32,450 bases of DNA from an uncultured Paraglaciecola sp. (GCF_937123705.1 NZ_CAKZKO010000182.1:1-32450), one strand, 5' to 3'; shown: positions 21,843 through 29,550, counted from the first letter of the stretch. Made by a program: numbers and translations. Notes: generated by a model from the letters alone, not told the origin.

Positions 21843-22340
21843 TTAAATCAAGCCGCGTTCAGCAAAAGATACCGTTGACTCAGTACCAACTATAATGTGG
21901 TCTAAAACCTCCACATCTATGAACTTGAGTGCATTAATAATCTTTGTAGTTATGGCTTTATCGCTTGTTGATGGTTCAGCTAAACCACTTGGGTGGTTAT
22001 GACAGAGAATCAACTTACTGCTATTTTTATTCATTACCGATTTAATTATTTCACGAGGGTAAACGCTCGCTGAAGAAATTGTTCCGGTAAATAACGTTTC
22101 CAACTCGATAACCCGATGCTGGCTATCAAGGTGAATCATGGCAAAAACCTCTTTCTCTTCAGTAGCATATATAGCCTGAAGATAATCAGTTACTGCACTT
22201 GGACTATTAAACATAGCCCCTTTCTTTAACTTATTTCTAGCTAGCTTTATTGCTAGCGCAATAATTTCATCTGCATCCAAAGAACCCGTAATTTGGTACT
22301 TACCAGGAACGTCAGTTACTTTTAAATTTGATATATTCAT
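21843..22340 (-). CDS. radC: RadC-like JAMM/MPN domain protein
   Basis: This 165-aa protein is the short plasmid and phage form of RadC: a JAB1/MPN metalloprotease-like fold with the metal motif HNHPSG (114-119), a following Asp (D127) and E64 upstream. It lacks the helix-hairpin-helix of the chromosomal protein. Despite its name the biochemical role of RadC is unsettled. An in-frame start 12 codons upstream exists, but the ATG at 22340 is chosen because GGAG lies nine bases before it and is embedded in the leader pairing. It is upstream of bet and exo and downstream of the 211-aa gene. Confidence 0.9.
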   Translation of the reverse strand: MNISNLKVTDVPGKYQITGSLDADEIIALAIKLARNKLKKGAMFNSPSAVTDYLQAIYATEEKEVFAMIHLDSQHRVIELETLFTGTISSASVYPREIIKSVMNKNSSKLILCHNHPSGLAEPSTSDKAITTKIINALKFIDVEVLDHIIVGTESTVSFAERGLI

Positions 22341-22408
22341 ATTGTATCTCCAAAAAAGTTGTTTATAGAGATACAACTACCCCGCAGGGAATGTATCCCT
22401 ATAGGGTG
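22341..22408 (-). promoter_or_regulatory. Switch-type leader with pseudoknot, radC
   Basis: ACCC/GGGT and GGG/CCC form the stem. The loop edge GATACA pairs with TGTATC after the stem. TTGTATCTC is also a perfect 9-bp partner for GAGATACAA, which contains the ribosome binding site. GATACA therefore occurs both at the loop and at the start site, competing for the same complement. Confidence 0.7.
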
Positions 22409-22410
22409 TA

Positions 22411-22443
22411 TGTGCCAAAATTATTAAATGTTAATTTGGCACT
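22411..22443. other. Inverted repeat between the 211-aa gene and radC
   Basis: GTGCCAAA and TTTGGCAC face each other 17 bases apart, with AT-rich extensions. There is no T-run on the minus strand. It could be a weak terminator, an mRNA 3' stem or an operator. The rest of 22409-22478 is AT-rich without a gene. Confidence 0.4.
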
Positions 22444-22478
22444 TATTAAGGAAGAGAAAAAATTCTCAATTTATATTT

Positions 22479-23114
22479 TTAAAAATAACAATCTTCTATG
22501 TCTGTGTTGGCACCTTGCCAATCAAATATTTCAGTTGTTAAATTTAACTTTGCGGCATCACTACGAACTTCACTGTAGTTAAACCCCATCGACTCTATTA
22601 CGTTTTCTAGCGAGCTAAACTCTGAGTAAATAATAGAGCTGCCCTTGTCATCACAAATATTAACTAATTCATTGCTAACACTTTCCCACTCTTCATGAAA
22701 TCGCTTTTGCAAGTGAATCATCATAAGAAAAGGCTTGTGACCATGAGCATTAGTTATTTCACCTGCACCCTCAAGTGTTTTTGGGTGTAGTGTGTTTTCT
22801 TTATTAGATGAACAAACTTTGAGCTTAAAACCACTCTCTGTTGTTATAGCTTCTATTGGTTCATCTTCAGTGCTTACTCCAACATTGCATCCTAAAGCTT
22901 TACCGCTTTTACCAAGAACTCCAATGATAAAGCCAAGAAGAAGCCTTTTCGCTTCTTCTCCTTTTAAAGCTGTAGGTGGAGATATATGCCAATTAATTGT
23001 GCTATATGCACGATTATCCACATCAAGCTTGAGTGCGTTTACCATTGCCTCATCCAAATCATCTGGCTGAAGTTTTGGTTCAAGCTGTTCTAATGCGACA
23101 GACTTGGTGTTCAT
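22479..23114 (-). CDS. Hypothetical protein, 211 aa, in the cobS operon
   Basis: This is not recognised. The N-terminal half contains EEAKRLLLGFIIGVLGKSGKA, and LGCNVGVSTEDEPIEAITTE, suggesting an alpha/beta domain. The middle has AHGHKPFLMMIHLQKRFHEE, a His-rich stretch. The C-terminus is helical and acidic. There is no signal peptide or membrane span. It starts 9 bases after the cobS stop with AGGGGA as ribosome binding site, so it is cotranscribed with cobS and might belong to the same complex. Confidence 0.65.
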   Translation of the reverse strand: MNTKSVALEQLEPKLQPDDLDEAMVNALKLDVDNRAYSTINWHISPPTALKGEEAKRLLLGFIIGVLGKSGKALGCNVGVSTEDEPIEAITTESGFKLKVCSSNKENTLHPKTLEGAGEITNAHGHKPFLMMIHLQKRFHEEWESVSNELVNICDDKGSSIIYSEFSSLENVIESMGFNYSEVRSDAAKLNLTTEIFDWQGANTDIEDCYF

Positions 23115-23123
23115 ACAATCCCC

Positions 23124-24092
23124 TTAGCGCCATTGTTCGCCAAACACATCCTTCGATATACGAAGAATCGCCTCACTTTCTTCATTAGAAGACCGGGTTA
23201 GCAGTGCTTGTTCCAATGCATACTTAAGTGTATTGGGAGCTCCACGAAATTGAAGTGAAAGCTTTGCCCAACGTACAAGTGTACGAGTTGACATAGTTAC
23301 ACCAATTTCTCCATCATCACCGCTCTCACCCATGAAAAGCCTACGAATTTCATTGGCAGTTTTAACCATGCCTTCTCGAATGCTTTCATTTAGAGTTGGT
23401 GCTACGCGACTGAGAATATCCATCTCAGTAGCAGGTTCTGCATAACCTACTTTAATGAATCTATAACGATCCATTGCAGCGATGTTTTGCATCATTACAC
23501 CCTGATATCTACCTGTTGGATCACCAGACCCTGTAGAGTTACCAGTAACCACAACACGAAACATTGGGTGCGGTTTGATTATTTCACCACCATTCTGAGA
23601 TATAACCAAGGGGCGTCCTTCCAGTACATCGTTTAGACCTGAAAGTTCTGCTGGGTCAGCCAAATCAATCTCATTAATGAGGAGGATTTGACCATGTTTC
23701 ATAGCGGTAGCAAGTGGGCCATACATGAATTTCATGATAGGTGCTTCACCGGGCTTTGGAGAAATTAAAGCATGGTGCCCTACTAAGTCTGCTAGCTCCA
23801 TACGACCATTAGCCGTAATTTGCTGAACAGGCCAAGATAGGCGTGCTGCTATTTCAGTAATGCCTGATGTTTTACCGGAACCAGTAGGCCCGGTAACATA
23901 TAGTGCATCTCCGAAAGGTTTTTTTAGAAAAGCAGTGACTTCTCTAATCAACTCTTTACGGAAAATGTAATTATCATCTTTTGAAGGTATAAAGGGATCT
24001 GAAGATGGTGCGTAACCAAGTGTAGTTACTTCCTGTGGTACGCTATTCATTTCAAATGCTTTACGGATTGAGTATTTAACAATCTGTGTCAT
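23124..24092 (-). CDS. cobS: CobS-like AAA+ (MoxR-type) ATPase
   Basis: This 322-aa AAA+ ATPase of the CobS/MoxR group has Walker A GPTGSGKT (68-75), Walker B LLINEID (137-143) and sensor-like VVVTGNSTGSGDPTG. The order and spacing match the cobaltochelatase-like ATPases found on SXT/R391 and IncA/C elements, where they occur with DUF3150 and a VWA protein. No cobalamin genes are nearby, so metal chelation is not implied. A remodelling ATPase acting with the CobT-like protein at 15948-17711 is the best guess. TAGGAG stands before the ATG at 24092. Its own RNA element and switch leader lie upstream. Confidence 0.9.
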   Translation of the reverse strand: MTQIVKYSIRKAFEMNSVPQEVTTLGYAPSSDPFIPSKDDNYIFRKELIREVTAFLKKPFGDALYVTGPTGSGKTSGITEIAARLSWPVQQITANGRMELADLVGHHALISPKPGEAPIMKFMYGPLATAMKHGQILLINEIDLADPAELSGLNDVLEGRPLVISQNGGEIIKPHPMFRVVVTGNSTGSGDPTGRYQGVMMQNIAAMDRYRFIKVGYAEPATEMDILSRVAPTLNESIREGMVKTANEIRRLFMGESGDDGEIGVTMSTRTLVRWAKLSLQFRGAPNTLKYALEQALLTRSSNEESEAILRISKDVFGEQWR

Positions 24093-24155
24093 GGTGTTCT
24101 CCTAGTGTATTATTAGGCGCACCAATCCCACAGGGCTTGATGAGCCCATGATGGG
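24093..24155 (-). promoter_or_regulatory. Switch-type leader with pseudoknot, cobS
   Basis: CCCA/TGGG and GGGC/GCCC form the stem, with loop TCATCAA. TTGGTG after the stem pairs with CATCAA perfectly. TGGTG and CCTA can instead pair with CACCA and TAGG, covering the start codon edge and ribosome binding site. Confidence 0.65.
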
Positions 24156-24177
24156 TAAGTTTATTTAATATTTATTT

Positions 24178-24272
24178 GCTGTTTGTTTGAGGAGGCCAGC
24201 TACCTCACTTTCATTCTCATAACGAGAACAAAAATCTTTTTTCTAATGGTTTTATTTTCCATTGGGAAAAAG
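24178..24272 (-). ncRNA. Conserved 5'-leader RNA element (copy e)
   Basis: The sense 5' stem is TTTTTCC-CAATGG/CCATTAGAAAAA-like, the middle stem TTCTC/GAGAA, and the conserved hairpin GAGG-TAGCTGG-CCTC. The tail AAACAAACAGCA follows. The loop differs from copies a and c (TAGCTGG for TAACTGG). No clear activator box is present upstream. Confidence 0.6.
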
Positions 24273-24309
24273 ACTTTTAGACTGTATCGCTTCACAACTC
24301 TTAAATTAT

Positions 24310-24332
24310 AAAGGAGGGGATACCCCTCCTTT
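24310..24332 (-). terminator. Terminator-like hairpin after the 141-aa gene
   Basis: AAAGGAGGGG pairs with CCCCTCCTTT, with TATAATTT following on the minus strand. The T-run is broken. TATAAT in the same place could also serve as a -10 for the cobS transcript. Confidence 0.5.
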
Positions 24333-24337
24333 ATATA

Positions 24338-24763
24338 CTACCAAATAAGTGCTCCCCCTTTGCGAAGACAAGTTGGCGTGTCATAAACAGACCAATCAAT
24401 CTCAGGGTTATTGCTTACAGGTTTAACTTCTGCTTCTTCAACTGGCAAAGCATGAGTCTCTTCTTTAATAACGGCCTGTTCAAACCGTGCTGCAAGCTTG
24501 GTTACTGCATTAACTATTTTGCTGACTATGAATTTAACCCGAAACCTACACGCATTGAATAAACGCAATGTATAAGCTAAAAAGCTCTTCAATGCTTTTA
24601 GCAGTATGCGTAACGTAGGTACAAAGATACGTTTCAATAGAAAGACAATAGCTTTATTTAGTTGTTTGCAAAGATAAACGAATGATTGCGCAAAAGCCCA
24701 ACCACAAATACCGATGATTCCAACTGTTACAGTAAGTGCTACAACAAATATAATAAATTGCAT
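24338..24763 (-). CDS. Hypothetical inner-membrane protein, 141 aa
   Basis: This is unrecognised. The first 25 residues are a strong membrane segment (MQFIIFVVALTVTVGIIGIC), followed by a very basic, amphipathic region (CKQLNKAIVFLLKRIFVPTL, RILLKALKSFLAYTLRLFNA) that might associate with membrane or nucleic acid. The C-terminal 40 residues are acidic and soluble. The ATG at 24763 is chosen over an in-frame start 11 codons upstream because GGAG lies at the right spacing and forms part of the leader pairing. It is the first gene of the leftward transcript from the divergent promoter at 24.96 kb. Confidence 0.65.
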   Translation of the reverse strand: MQFIIFVVALTVTVGIIGICGWAFAQSFVYLCKQLNKAIVFLLKRIFVPTLRILLKALKSFLAYTLRLFNACRFRVKFIVSKIVNAVTKLAARFEQAVIKEETHALPVEEAEVKPVSNNPEIDWSVYDTPTCLRKGGALIW

Positions 24764-24823
24764 GGTGATAACTCCAAATTTTAAAAGGAGCATCACCCAT
24801 ACCTGGGAGTGCTCCCAGGTGGG
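24764..24823 (-). promoter_or_regulatory. Switch-type leader with pseudoknot
   Basis: ACCTGGGA pairs with TCCCAGGT around GCAC, with CCC/GGG outside. TGCTCC after the stem pairs with GGAGCA at the loop. GGTGAT and CTCC can instead pair with ATCACC and GGAG at the ribosome binding site and start. A further TACGCC/GGCGTA hairpin lies at 24838-24855. Confidence 0.6.
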
Positions 24824-24864
24824 AAGGTGTAAAACCTACGCCATACGGCGTATTCTTTTTAAGT

Positions 24865-24916
24865 TGCTATTTGTTTTTGAAGGCTAGCTACCTTATCCAG
24901 CCGATAAACGACTAAG
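24865..24916 (-). ncRNA. Conserved 5'-leader RNA element (copy f)
   Basis: The sense middle hairpin is AGTCG/CGGCT, and the conserved hairpin is AAGG-TAGCTAG-CCTT, an A-T replacement of the outer pair seen in other copies. AAACAAATAGCA follows. There is no room for the 5' stem, because transcription would start at about 24917. Confidence 0.55.
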
Positions 24917-24923
24917 AAACTTA

Positions 24924-25015
24924 ACTATACATCAAAATTATTTAAGGTAAAACGCTACTTCTGTCCATTTTGGGCGCAAAGCGACTTTATGTTGGGTGTC
25001 AATTCATCCTAATCT
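24924..25015. promoter_or_regulatory. Divergent promoter with a shared activator box
   Basis: One near-palindromic box, GTCCATTTTGGGC (24963-24975), has a -10 on each side: TATAGT on the minus strand (24924-24929, 34 bases away) and TAATCT on the plus strand (25010-25015, 35 bases away). It would drive the membrane-protein transcript leftward and the AcaB-like gene rightward from one activator site. Confidence 0.6.
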
Positions 25016-25060
25016 TTAGCTGCGTTTACTAATTGTCCCAATTCAAAATGGAGAAATATC

Positions 25061-25735
25061 ATGGCAGAAGAAATTAATGAATTAAAGCAGCAGCCTCAAT
25101 CAGAGCGCCAAATGTACTCAAGACCTGTTTTTCGTCAAAATATGATTGTAAATAGTCTTCAAGCGCAGAGAGTTATGGCACGTAGCTTTGATCGTGTATC
25201 GAATGCTTTATTTTCACTCGATGTAATACTTCGTATTATAGGTGACTTGAAAGAAATCGACCAAGTTGAGGAAGTTATTCACGGCCATATAGATAAAGTC
25301 GCTGAAGATATGAAGAAGGCACTAGATCAGTTATCTAAAGTAATGGCTGATAATGGCATTGAAGATACTCCTGGTTATAGCGCCCCTGTTACATACCCTA
25401 TAGAGATCACATCACCACAGGTTGCACAGTTTGCGCACCTTATTAGAAGCCTAGATAAGCTGATGAGCATAGTTGACACTCTTTGGTTGAATACAGTGCT
25501 AACTAGTCAGCAGCGTTCTGATGCAACATATGAGTGGCAGCAGCGTTTAATTAAGCTTGCGGGTCGCATTATAGGCATGGAAAAGCGGGCTCGCATTTCA
25601 GCTCACTCTAAAGGTAAAGATGAAGAAGTTGCAGAAGCAGCTCCTGAACAAGAAACAAATGACGTAGAGCTATCAAGTGAAGCTGAATCCACCAGCAAGA
25701 CTTCAACAAACATGCAAGAAGAAGTCTCAGCGTAA
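25061..25735 (+). CDS. AcaB/DUF1845-family protein
   Basis: This 224-aa protein has the DUF1845 (AcaB) family look: the N-terminal SRPVFRQNMIVNSLQAQRVM and helical core MARSFDRVSNALFSLDVILRII, then QFAHLIRSLDKLMSIVDTLW and a basic helix WQQRLIKLAGRIIGMEKRAR. Family members on IncC plasmids and related elements act in activation of the transfer regulon, and others are annotated as ICE proteins of unknown role. The last 45 residues are acidic and probably disordered. GGAG lies nine bases before the ATG. It is one of only two plus-strand genes outside the foreign left end, and starts from the shared activator box at 24963. The family assignment is by pattern and is moderately sure. Confidence 0.7.
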   Translation: MAEEINELKQQPQSERQMYSRPVFRQNMIVNSLQAQRVMARSFDRVSNALFSLDVILRIIGDLKEIDQVEEVIHGHIDKVAEDMKKALDQLSKVMADNGIEDTPGYSAPVTYPIEITSPQVAQFAHLIRSLDKLMSIVDTLWLNTVLTSQQRSDATYEWQQRLIKLAGRIIGMEKRARISAHSKGKDEEVAEAAPEQETNDVELSSEAESTSKTSTNMQEEVSA

Positions 25736-25765
25736 AAAGTTAAAATAATACAACCATCCCAACCA

Positions 25766-25791
25766 AAAACCCCTTTCAACCAAGGGGTTTT
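25766..25791 (+). terminator. Rho-independent terminator after the AcaB-like gene
   Basis: AAAACCCCTT pairs perfectly with AAGGGGTTTT across six bases, followed by ATTTATT. This is a clear plus-strand terminator 30 bases after the stop codon. Confidence 0.85.
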
Positions 25792-25897
25792 ATTTATTCA
25801 CTTCCCCAGGTTGCATTTTTTTTTACTGTGATAATATTGAAGTAATTAAAAAATAACCTTTAAGAACATCTTATAAAATAAAGCGGAGCTATATAGT

Positions 25898-26749
25898 ATG
25901 AGTACATTTAAAACCCTAGCAGCCTTTCTAGCTGTATCTGCATTGTCTGGTTGTGCTACATCAACAACACCTATGGAGTATATGAACAACCATAGCGAAG
26001 CTTATAACATTGCTCATGCCGGTGGTTTAGTAACTGATATAAAGGATACTTACGTTCCTGCGGATAGCGTTGGCTCTATCACTGAATCAATGCTTAACCT
26101 AGGTTTTGTTGCTGGTGGATATGGTAGCCCCCAATTAGGAATGACTAACTGGCAAACTGCTGGGGTTCATCTTCTGGGGAATTTGCTTGAGCCTGACTCT
26201 CATGGGGCAAGAAATAGTCTTATAGCATGGATGCCAGCTTCAGAAGCTAGTTCGACTGAAGAAGCTCAAGAAAAATTTCTTTCACATGTGAAAGTTTCTA
26301 TTGAAAAAGTCATGGTTGAATTAGGTCTTAAACATGAAACCATTTACGATCAAAATGGGAAGCTATCTATTTACTTTATAAAAGATGAATGGAACTGCCC
26401 GGAGTATTCCCATGGTATTACAGATATTTCAGACTTGTGTGAAGTTAGCGTGGAGACTTATGAGCCGTACAAGGCAATTTCTCCATCATTCATCAGTGGT
26501 ATTGAATCTGAGAGCTATATTTTTTCACCCAACGATGGGCGAGATTTTCATAATTTAAACTTGATTACCAATAAAAAAAGTAGTGTTCCAGAAGATGAAA
26601 TTTACACGAGTATTAGTGAAGAGCTTTCAAGTTGGACTTATATTTATATTGCACCCAAAAAAGTAAAAATGAAAAATGGCGAAACAATAAACTACCCGTA
26701 CATTTTAAATAAAGGTCAAAAAAAGTTATTTATAACCCCAAAAAAATAA
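25898..26749 (+). CDS. Predicted lipoprotein, 283 aa
   Basis: A lipoprotein signal peptide is clear: MSTFKTLAAFLAVSALSGC with lipobox LSGC, so C19 would be acylated. The mature protein is not recognised; it has several strands and two Cys in the middle (WNCPEYSHG, DLCEVS), which may form a disulfide in the periplasm. The predicted location is the periplasmic face of the inner or outer membrane. GGAG precedes the ATG. It ends at a shared terminator with traN on the opposite strand. A role in mating-pair formation, surface exclusion or envelope protection is possible but is inference from position only. Confidence 0.75.
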   Translation: MSTFKTLAAFLAVSALSGCATSTTPMEYMNNHSEAYNIAHAGGLVTDIKDTYVPADSVGSITESMLNLGFVAGGYGSPQLGMTNWQTAGVHLLGNLLEPDSHGARNSLIAWMPASEASSTEEAQEKFLSHVKVSIEKVMVELGLKHETIYDQNGKLSIYFIKDEWNCPEYSHGITDISDLCEVSVETYEPYKAISPSFISGIESESYIFSPNDGRDFHNLNLITNKKSSVPEDEIYTSISEELSSWTYIYIAPKKVKMKNGETINYPYILNKGQKKLFITPKK

Positions 26750-26755
26750 AAGCAA

Positions 26756-26783
26756 AAAAAACGGGTCATCATGACCCGTTTTT
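26756..26783. terminator. Bidirectional terminator between the lipoprotein gene and traN
   Basis: ACGGGTCA pairs with TGACCCGT around a three-base loop, with A-run on one side and T-run on the other, so it works in both directions. It ends both converging genes. Confidence 0.9.
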
Positions 26784-26790
26784 AATTAGT

Positions 26791-29550
26791 TTAACCTCCC
26801 CCGCCTGGGTTTACATTAAATTTATCCATAGCTTCTTTTCTCTTAGCATCAATATCTATTCCTTCCAATCGCTCCAGAGCGCGTTCATCCGCAGGTAATC
26901 TATCACCTTTTATATTAAATATATTGCCTGAGCCAGTTAGTTCATCCATTGTTAAATCACCGGCTTCAGGGAATTGCCCATTCTGTTGTAATATAGCTAG
27001 CCACTCATCCAGGTCTATTTGTGACCAGTCTATTTCTGCTATTTTATCAAGAGGCACACCGGCGCAACTAGGTTCCAATGCTGTTCCAAAATCCAATCCT
27101 AGTTGTGGGCGTACTTGCTCCTGTATTATTCTTGATAACGGAGAGTTAAAGCAGCAATACGCTTGATGCTTCTCAACACAGACACCAAGCGCTTTTGATT
27201 CGCAATATGATCCAACGTAAGTACAACTATCTGTCGCTCTCTTTGCGTTCATTTCAAGCTCCTCTGGTTCACATGCGTAAACCATTTGAATAACTGCAAT
27301 TGCAACTACGTAGGCAGTGTAGACATTCATAGCCCCCTTTAGCATTGACGCTGCTTGTTTTGCCATTTCCTCGGATGCTTGTTTTGCTGCTTTGTTAGCT
27401 GCGGCTGATGCAGCTGCTTCCGTACTTTTATCTTCTATAAGGTTGCCCATTATTTCTTGGAGCATTTCTTGAGCTTTTTCCTTTAGCTGATCCATAAGCT
27501 CATCCTTTAACTCTTCAATTGGAGAGAAGAAATCACCTACCGCACCTGAAATGTTATCCATGTAACTCGTAAATGGAGATGATACGTCTGACCAAGCATT
27601 CATAACCGGTTCGCGCAAACTTTGATAAGAGCTTTTAATTATGTTGTCTTTGCCAAGCGATAATATGGCCCCATCCAACTTTGGTACTTGGCTAATCATC
27701 ATCAAATAATCCGACATATTTATATTCTTTGGCTTTTCACAGCAATCTGAAACTCCACCAACCGCTATTTTGCAAGTTCCAGCCTTTCCTGCAAAAGCAG
27801 AGCAACCCAAGTCTATGTTTTCATCGCCACCCTCTTCAGTGGCCCCGCCAGTACACTCCATATCCTGTGTCATGAACTGAGCTGCATTTAATAAAGCGGT
27901 TGCTTTAGCAAAGTTATCTGCTTGATTTTGGGTTGCGTTAGGATCAAGGCAGTCATCTCCCATACACCTAATGGGGCCCGAGCATTGGTATTCGGTATTC
28001 TTTTCTACGGTTTCAGCTGTTACAGTACTACCACAATCCCATATTTCTTCTTTTACGTAGCAAGCTCCAGACTTACCCGCCGCACCATCAACACAGGTAG
28101 AGCTTATAAAGCCACATTGAGGATTATCTTCAAATTCAGTACATGTGTTTAAAATGTTACCCTCGTTGTGGGGGCATTGCTCATTGCCGTTAATATCAAT
28201 CCAACAATCCATTTGCCCTACATTGAAATCGCACTGCATAGCAGATAACTGAAGTTCGGTTGCTAAGTTAGGTATCCCCTCAATTGGCGATGGAGTCATA
28301 GCGTTTGCAAAAGCGTCACCTGGGCATATTTGAATACCATTTGAAATTATGCATGCTTCATTCGTTTTGGCACCGGCAGTGATGCTTAAATTGCCTTCAC
28401 AAAAGCTATCGTTAACCTTTTTGGCATCTTCTATACATGAGTCTGTTGACCACTCATTACCCTCAAATGTTTTTATTTGATATTGGAATTTTCCTCCTAG
28501 GGTAAACTTAAGATCATCATCTTTAGTTGAGTCTTGTATTTGTATCCTGCCCACAAGTCCATTTTCACAACTAGGTGCCTGTATATCTCTATACATAACC
28601 GTACTATCTGGTGTTCCTGGTATACCGTGACTAACCCAATCCCACGCAGCAACATACTCACTATATGAGACACCTATGTCGCTACAAACGCTATCGTAAT
28701 CAAGCTTAGGTACTTGCCCAGCAAACTGAATACCATCCGTAGGAGCTATTGTTTTCCAAGTCCCTTTAGTTAATTCAAACTCAACTGTAAGCCATGTTCG
28801 GCCTTTAGCGGCAAAAAACACATCTACTGTTTCACTTTTAGTCTTTATATTGTTTCTTATTTTACAATCGCCGGATGGCTTAATAATTCGATCACATGTT
28901 TCATATTCTGGGTTATGCAGTTCCATTCCAACTTTATCGAACTTTGTTTCAACAGAACAATCTCCAAAGCCTTCAGCAATTATATCTATATTATCGAAGG
29001 TTTGATTTGTTTGCCCCATCATAGGATCGGTTTTAAAATCCGGTTTGGCTAGGCTTGATGTGTCTACAAGTATTTTATAAGCAGCTCCCGATATACTCGG
29101 CGTTCCACTATTAGCATCTCCCCACAAGCTGCTTTTTGCTCCACTACCTGCTTTATCCATATCTTCGTCAGAATTAAATACTCCTTTTATTTGATTGATA
29201 TCAGGCTCTAACCCATCAGCGAAGTACTCATTCTTAGATTCGGTATTTGCTGGATTACTACCGGGATACAAACTTTGGACGTCAAACTGGCTTGTTGCAT
29301 CATATTTTAATGAACCATCATCATTTCTTGTAGGTACTGTTATTTTCCCATTTTCAACTTTTGTTGGTGTGTTCTTAGCTTCACTACCTAGCTCTTTTCC
29401 AAGAACCTGGCCCTCTCTCCCTAGCTGACTTAAAAAGTCATGAACCTCTACTGGTGGTGATTCCTGGGCAATGCCATGAAACGGCATTGCTGTTGTTGTG
29501 AAAGCAAGCATACAGCTGATTACTTTCATCAGGCGTGGGGAATTTCTCAT
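26791..29550 (-). CDS. traN: TraN mating-pair stabilisation protein
   Basis: This is a large Cys-rich outer-membrane protein of F-type conjugation systems, which stabilises contact with the recipient. The ATG at 29550 is chosen over one 12 codons upstream: GAGGG is well spaced and a signal peptide follows (MRNSPRLMKVISCMLAFTTT, cleavage near GIAQ). The mature part has many Cys, including DCCEKPKN and the C-terminal VEKHQAYCCFNSPLSRIIQE typical of TraN, then PSCAGVPLDKI. An Ala-rich stretch (about 720-750) may be a membrane-inserted or coiled region. The 919-aa length is larger than F TraN (about 600) and similar to those of SXT and IncA/C. It has its own activator box at 29625. Confidence 0.9.
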   Translation of the reverse strand: MRNSPRLMKVISCMLAFTTTAMPFHGIAQESPPVEVHDFLSQLGREGQVLGKELGSEAKNTPTKVENGKITVPTRNDDGSLKYDATSQFDVQSLYPGSNPANTESKNEYFADGLEPDINQIKGVFNSDEDMDKAGSGAKSSLWGDANSGTPSISGAAYKILVDTSSLAKPDFKTDPMMGQTNQTFDNIDIIAEGFGDCSVETKFDKVGMELHNPEYETCDRIIKPSGDCKIRNNIKTKSETVDVFFAAKGRTWLTVEFELTKGTWKTIAPTDGIQFAGQVPKLDYDSVCSDIGVSYSEYVAAWDWVSHGIPGTPDSTVMYRDIQAPSCENGLVGRIQIQDSTKDDDLKFTLGGKFQYQIKTFEGNEWSTDSCIEDAKKVNDSFCEGNLSITAGAKTNEACIISNGIQICPGDAFANAMTPSPIEGIPNLATELQLSAMQCDFNVGQMDCWIDINGNEQCPHNEGNILNTCTEFEDNPQCGFISSTCVDGAAGKSGACYVKEEIWDCGSTVTAETVEKNTEYQCSGPIRCMGDDCLDPNATQNQADNFAKATALLNAAQFMTQDMECTGGATEEGGDENIDLGCSAFAGKAGTCKIAVGGVSDCCEKPKNINMSDYLMMISQVPKLDGAILSLGKDNIIKSSYQSLREPVMNAWSDVSSPFTSYMDNISGAVGDFFSPIEELKDELMDQLKEKAQEMLQEIMGNLIEDKSTEAAASAAANKAAKQASEEMAKQAASMLKGAMNVYTAYVVAIAVIQMVYACEPEELEMNAKRATDSCTYVGSYCESKALGVCVEKHQAYCCFNSPLSRIIQEQVRPQLGLDFGTALEPSCAGVPLDKIAEIDWSQIDLDEWLAILQQNGQFPEAGDLTMDELTGSGNIFNIKGDRLPADERALERLEGIDIDAKRKEAMDKFNVNPGGGG

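Noticed and set aside
9488..24916. Reading the repeated leader element as a set of transcription terminators
   Set aside because: The hairpins are not followed by T-runs on the transcribed strand, and three of the seven copies sit at the predicted start of transcription.
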